Positions 5,260 through 7,046 of a stretch of 7,046 nucleotides of DNA are shown piece by piece. The notes beneath the pieces are model-generated. The model searched no databases, was not told the origin of the DNA, and saw only the letters and a program-made list of their open reading frames with translations. Position 1 is the first letter of the stretch; each line of letters opens with the position of its first letter. Source of the DNA: Oscillospiraceae bacterium. GTDB lineage: Bacteria > Bacillota_A > Clostridia > Oscillospirales > Ruminococcaceae. The position numbers were made by a program, and so were the translations under genes. The stretch is from positions 1 to 7,046 of the forward strand of contig JAFPQL010000250.1 of NCBI GenBank assembly GCA_017414145.1, given 5' to 3'.

Positions 5260-5311
5260 CTGCATACGGCACCGCGGTTTTCCGGCAGCGCCGCCCCGCC
5301 CCCGCCGATAC

Positions 5312-5340
5312 TTGCATTTTCACGGGTTTTGTGGTATGAT
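5312..5340 (+). promoter_or_regulatory. Extended -10 promoter of hprK
   Basis: TATGAT (5335-5340) preceded by TGG forms an extended -10; TTGCAT (5312-5317) is a weak -35 at 17 bp. Start expected near 5347, leader about 34 nt. A C-rich tract (5290-5307) lies directly upstream of the -35. Confidence 0.7.
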
Positions 5341-5361
5341 AGTAGCAGCAGAACCATACCA
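5332..5361. repeat. Inverted repeat overlapping the hprK -10, candidate operator
   Basis: TGGTATG (5332-5338) and CATACCA (5355-5361) are perfect 7-bp arms separated by 16 bp, centres 23 bp apart or about two helical turns. The left arm covers most of the extended -10 and the right arm lies in the early leader. Since the left arm is upstream of the predicted transcript start, a DNA-binding site is more plausible than an RNA hairpin. Confidence 0.4.
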
Positions 5362-5367
5362 TTTCAG

Positions 5368-5373
5368 AGGAGG
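5368..5373 (+). promoter_or_regulatory. Consensus ribosome binding site of hprK
   Basis: AGGAGG sits 7 nt before ATG 5381. This fixes the start and rules out the longer open frame, which runs upstream through the terminator and promoter. Confidence 0.88.
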
Positions 5374-5380
5374 CAGAGAA

Positions 5381-6343
5381 ATGTCCGAACAGTTTTATGT
5401 CACCCTAAAGCAGGTCATTGACGAATTCAAGCTGGAAGTGCTGTGTATGCCCGACGATCCGGAGACGATCAGGGTCACCGAGAACGACATCACGCGGCCC
5501 GGCCTGCAGCTCATGGGCTTTTACGAATACTTCAATCCGGAGCGCATCCAGATCATCGGAAAGATGGAGTTTGCGTACCTTTCGACGATCGACGAGAACG
5601 AGCGCGTCCGCCATGTCGAGGCGCTGTTTGCGCAGCACATCAAGGCACTGTGCCTGAGCCGCGGCCTGCCCTGCTTTGCAGAAATGCTGACGCTGGCTCA
5701 GAAATATCATGTGCCGGTACTGCGCACGGCGGAGTCCACCTCGCATTTCACCTCAAATCTGCTCTCCTTCCTGAATCTGCATCTGGCGCCCCGCGTCACG
5801 CGGCACGGCGTTCTGATTGAGATTTACGGCGAGGGCATTTTCATCACGGGCGAGAGCGGCGTCGGCAAGAGTGAGTGCGCAATCGAGCTGGTCAAGCGCG
5901 GACACCGTCTGGTCGCGGACGATGCCGTCGAAATCCGCAAAGTCTCGAACACCAATCTGGTCGGCACCTCTCCGGAGAATATCCGGCACTTCCTGGAGCT
6001 GCGCGGCATCGGCATCATCAATGTCCGCCGGCTGTTCGGCATGGGCGCCGTCAAGCTCCAGCAGGAGATCGACATGATCATCGAGCTGGAGCCGTGGGAT
6101 TCCAGCAAGGTCTACGACCGCATGGGCGTGGACGAACAGTACGCGAACATCCTCGGCGTCAAGGTGCCGTCGATGACGATTCCGGTCAAGCCCGGCAGAA
6201 ATACCGCCGTCATCATGGAGGTCGCCGCCATGAATTCCCGTCAGAAGAAGATGGGCTACAACGCGACGCAGGAGCTGCTGCATCAGCTCGGCCTCGAAGA
6301 CATGAAGGGGACCGAGACCGTCAAGGATTTTGATTCGTTCTGA
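5381..6343 (+). CDS. hprK: HPr kinase/phosphorylase
   Basis: A 320-residue cytoplasmic bifunctional enzyme of the usual family length (about 310-320). It phosphorylates HPr on Ser46 and removes the phosphate by phosphorolysis according to glycolytic state; P-Ser-HPr is the co-repressor of CcpA-type carbon catabolite repression and lowers PTS uptake. Residues 1-130 are the N-terminal domain. The C-terminal catalytic domain has the histidine of RHGVLIEIYG (His142), the Walker A loop GESGVGKS (157-164), the acidic pair ADD (Asp180, Asp181), the family signature ELRGIGIINVRRLFG (206-220), and the conserved VYDRMGVDEQY and IPVKPGRNTAVIMEVAAMN blocks (244-254 and 267-285). All expected catalytic positions are present, so it should be active. 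It is followed 8 bp after its stop by the PHP phosphatase gene, whose ribosome binding site overlaps the hprK stop codon, so the two should be co-transcribed. By family knowledge hprK in related clostridia often sits with murB, rapZ and whiA; these would lie beyond the right edge. Confidence 0.96.
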   Translation: MSEQFYVTLKQVIDEFKLEVLCMPDDPETIRVTENDITRPGLQLMGFYEYFNPERIQIIGKMEFAYLSTIDENERVRHVEALFAQHIKALCLSRGLPCFAEMLTLAQKYHVPVLRTAESTSHFTSNLLSFLNLHLAPRVTRHGVLIEIYGEGIFITGESGVGKSECAIELVKRGHRLVADDAVEIRKVSNTNLVGTSPENIRHFLELRGIGIINVRRLFGMGAVKLQQEIDMIIELEPWDSSKVYDRMGVDEQYANILGVKVPSMTIPVKPGRNTAVIMEVAAMNSRQKKMGYNATQELLHQLGLEDMKGTETVKDFDSF

Positions 6344-6351
6344 GGAGATTT

Positions 6352-7046
6352 ATGCAGATCAAGGCAGATTTACACACACATACCGTTGCCTCGACGCACG
6401 CCTACTCGACCGTCGCCGAAATGGCGGCCGCCGCAGCAGAAACGGGCGTCGAGCTGCTCGGCATCACCGATCACGGCATCGGAGCGCCGGATGCCCCGCA
6501 CCGCTGGCACTTTCACAATTACAAGGTGCTGCCGCGGCGCATCGGCAGCGTCTGGCTGCTGAAGGGTGTCGAGGCAAATATCATGGACGAGGACGGCCTG
6601 CTGGACATGGACGAAAAGGAACTGTCCTTCTGCGAATGGGTCGTCGCGTCGTATCACACGGCCTGCGTGACCTTTGACCGCACACCGGAGCTGGTGCTGC
6701 GCGGCTACAGGGGCGTCTGTGAGAATCCGGCGGTCGATGTCATCGGGCATCCGACCACGGCGATGTTCCCGTTCGACTACGAGGCGGGCGTCAGACTGTT
6801 CAAGGAGTCCGGCAAGCTGGTCGAGCTCAACGAAAGCTCCCTGCAGTGGAAGCCGGGCGCACTGGAAAACGCCCGCGAATTCTACCGGCTGTGCAAGCAG
6901 TACGAGGTGCCGGTCGTTGTCAGCACCGACGCGCACTATGCGGGACTGGTCGGCAAAACACCGATCGCCGAGCAGCTGCTCACGGAGCTTGATTTCCCGC
7001 AGAGGCTGATTCTGAATCTCGACGCGGCGTGCATCATGGAGCTGGC
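6352..7046 (+). CDS. PHP-domain phosphatase (YcdX-like), 3' end outside window
   Basis: The first 231 residues are visible; E. coli YcdX is 245, so only the C-terminal tip should be missing. This is a metal-dependent phosphoesterase with a distorted TIM barrel and a trinuclear metal site. All nine expected ligands are present: His8 and His10 in DLHTH, His16 in STHAYST, His41 in ITDHG, Glu74 in GVEANI, His102 in SYHTA, His133 in IGHP, and Asp193 and His195 in STDAH. The stretches TVASTHAYST and APHRWHFHN are especially close to YcdX as I recall it. The physiological substrate is not established. AGGAG at 6343-6347 overlaps the hprK stop and gives only 4 nt to the ATG, a tight spacing typical of coupled genes. 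The neighbouring hprK suggests a housekeeping operon; a direct link to carbon control is inference. Confidence 0.92.
   Translation, partial: MQIKADLHTHTVASTHAYSTVAEMAAAAAETGVELLGITDHGIGAPDAPHRWHFHNYKVLPRRIGSVWLLKGVEANIMDEDGLLDMDEKELSFCEWVVASYHTACVTFDRTPELVLRGYRGVCENPAVDVIGHPTTAMFPFDYEAGVRLFKESGKLVELNESSLQWKPGALENAREFYRLCKQYEVPVVVSTDAHYAGLVGKTPIAEQLLTELDFPQRLILNLDAACIMEL

Noticed and set aside
4976..5380. Upstream extension of the hprK frame
   Set aside because: It runs through an 11-bp-stem terminator and the hprK promoter; the consensus RBS fixes ATG 5381 and the 320-residue product has family length.
6370..6936. 188-codon minus-strand open frame opposite the PHP phosphatase gene
   Set aside because: Antisense to a gene with all nine metal ligands; no RBS or recognisable domain.

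Overview
The window reads as ordinary chromosomal sequence from a GC-rich, low-branching Firmicute, most likely an anaerobic spore former of the Oscillospirales/Ruminococcaceae type. That placement is inferred, not measured. It rests on a sporulation gene (SpoIID), an HPr kinase/phosphorylase of the Gram-positive type, strong AGGAGG-like ribosome binding sites, sigma-A promoters with extended -10 elements, and a short lipoprotein whose style I associate with Ruminococcus relatives. No tRNA, rRNA, CRISPR array, transposase or phage gene is visible.

Layout from left to right. Positions 1-1656 carry two genes on the minus strand: a citrate synthase and, 3 bases after its stop, the first 96 residues of a lipoprotein that runs off the left edge. 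They are driven by a promoter that matches the sigma-A consensus at all 12 positions with a 17-bp spacer (1724-1752). Diverging from it is spoIID (1824-2837, plus), a sporulation peptidoglycan lytic transglycosylase. It converges, with 15 bp between stops, on a patatin-like lipase gene (2853-3758, minus).

The 271-bp region 3759-4029 is the most regulation-rich part. It holds two divergent extended -10 promoters, a hairpin that begins at the predicted 5' end of the patatin mRNA and also looks like a terminator for plus-strand transcripts, and three related imperfect palindromes. The plus-strand gene that follows (4030-5217, TTG start) encodes a four-helix membrane protein I do not recognise by name. 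It appears to be an internal duplication of a two-helix, helix-turn-helix-like, zinc-ribbon unit. A textbook intrinsic terminator (5225-5259) closes it.

The right end is a plus-strand operon: hprK (5381-6343), the switch of carbon catabolite repression through HPr Ser46, followed 8 bp later by a PHP-family phosphatase gene of the YcdX type (6352 to the right edge). The hprK promoter is overlapped by a 7-bp inverted repeat that could be an operator.

The clearest novelty candidates are the duplicated membrane zinc-ribbon protein together with the palindrome-rich control region in front of it, and the hprK promoter repeat. The enzymes themselves are standard family members. The SpoIID lacks the Cys/His zinc ligands seen in some clostridial homologues.
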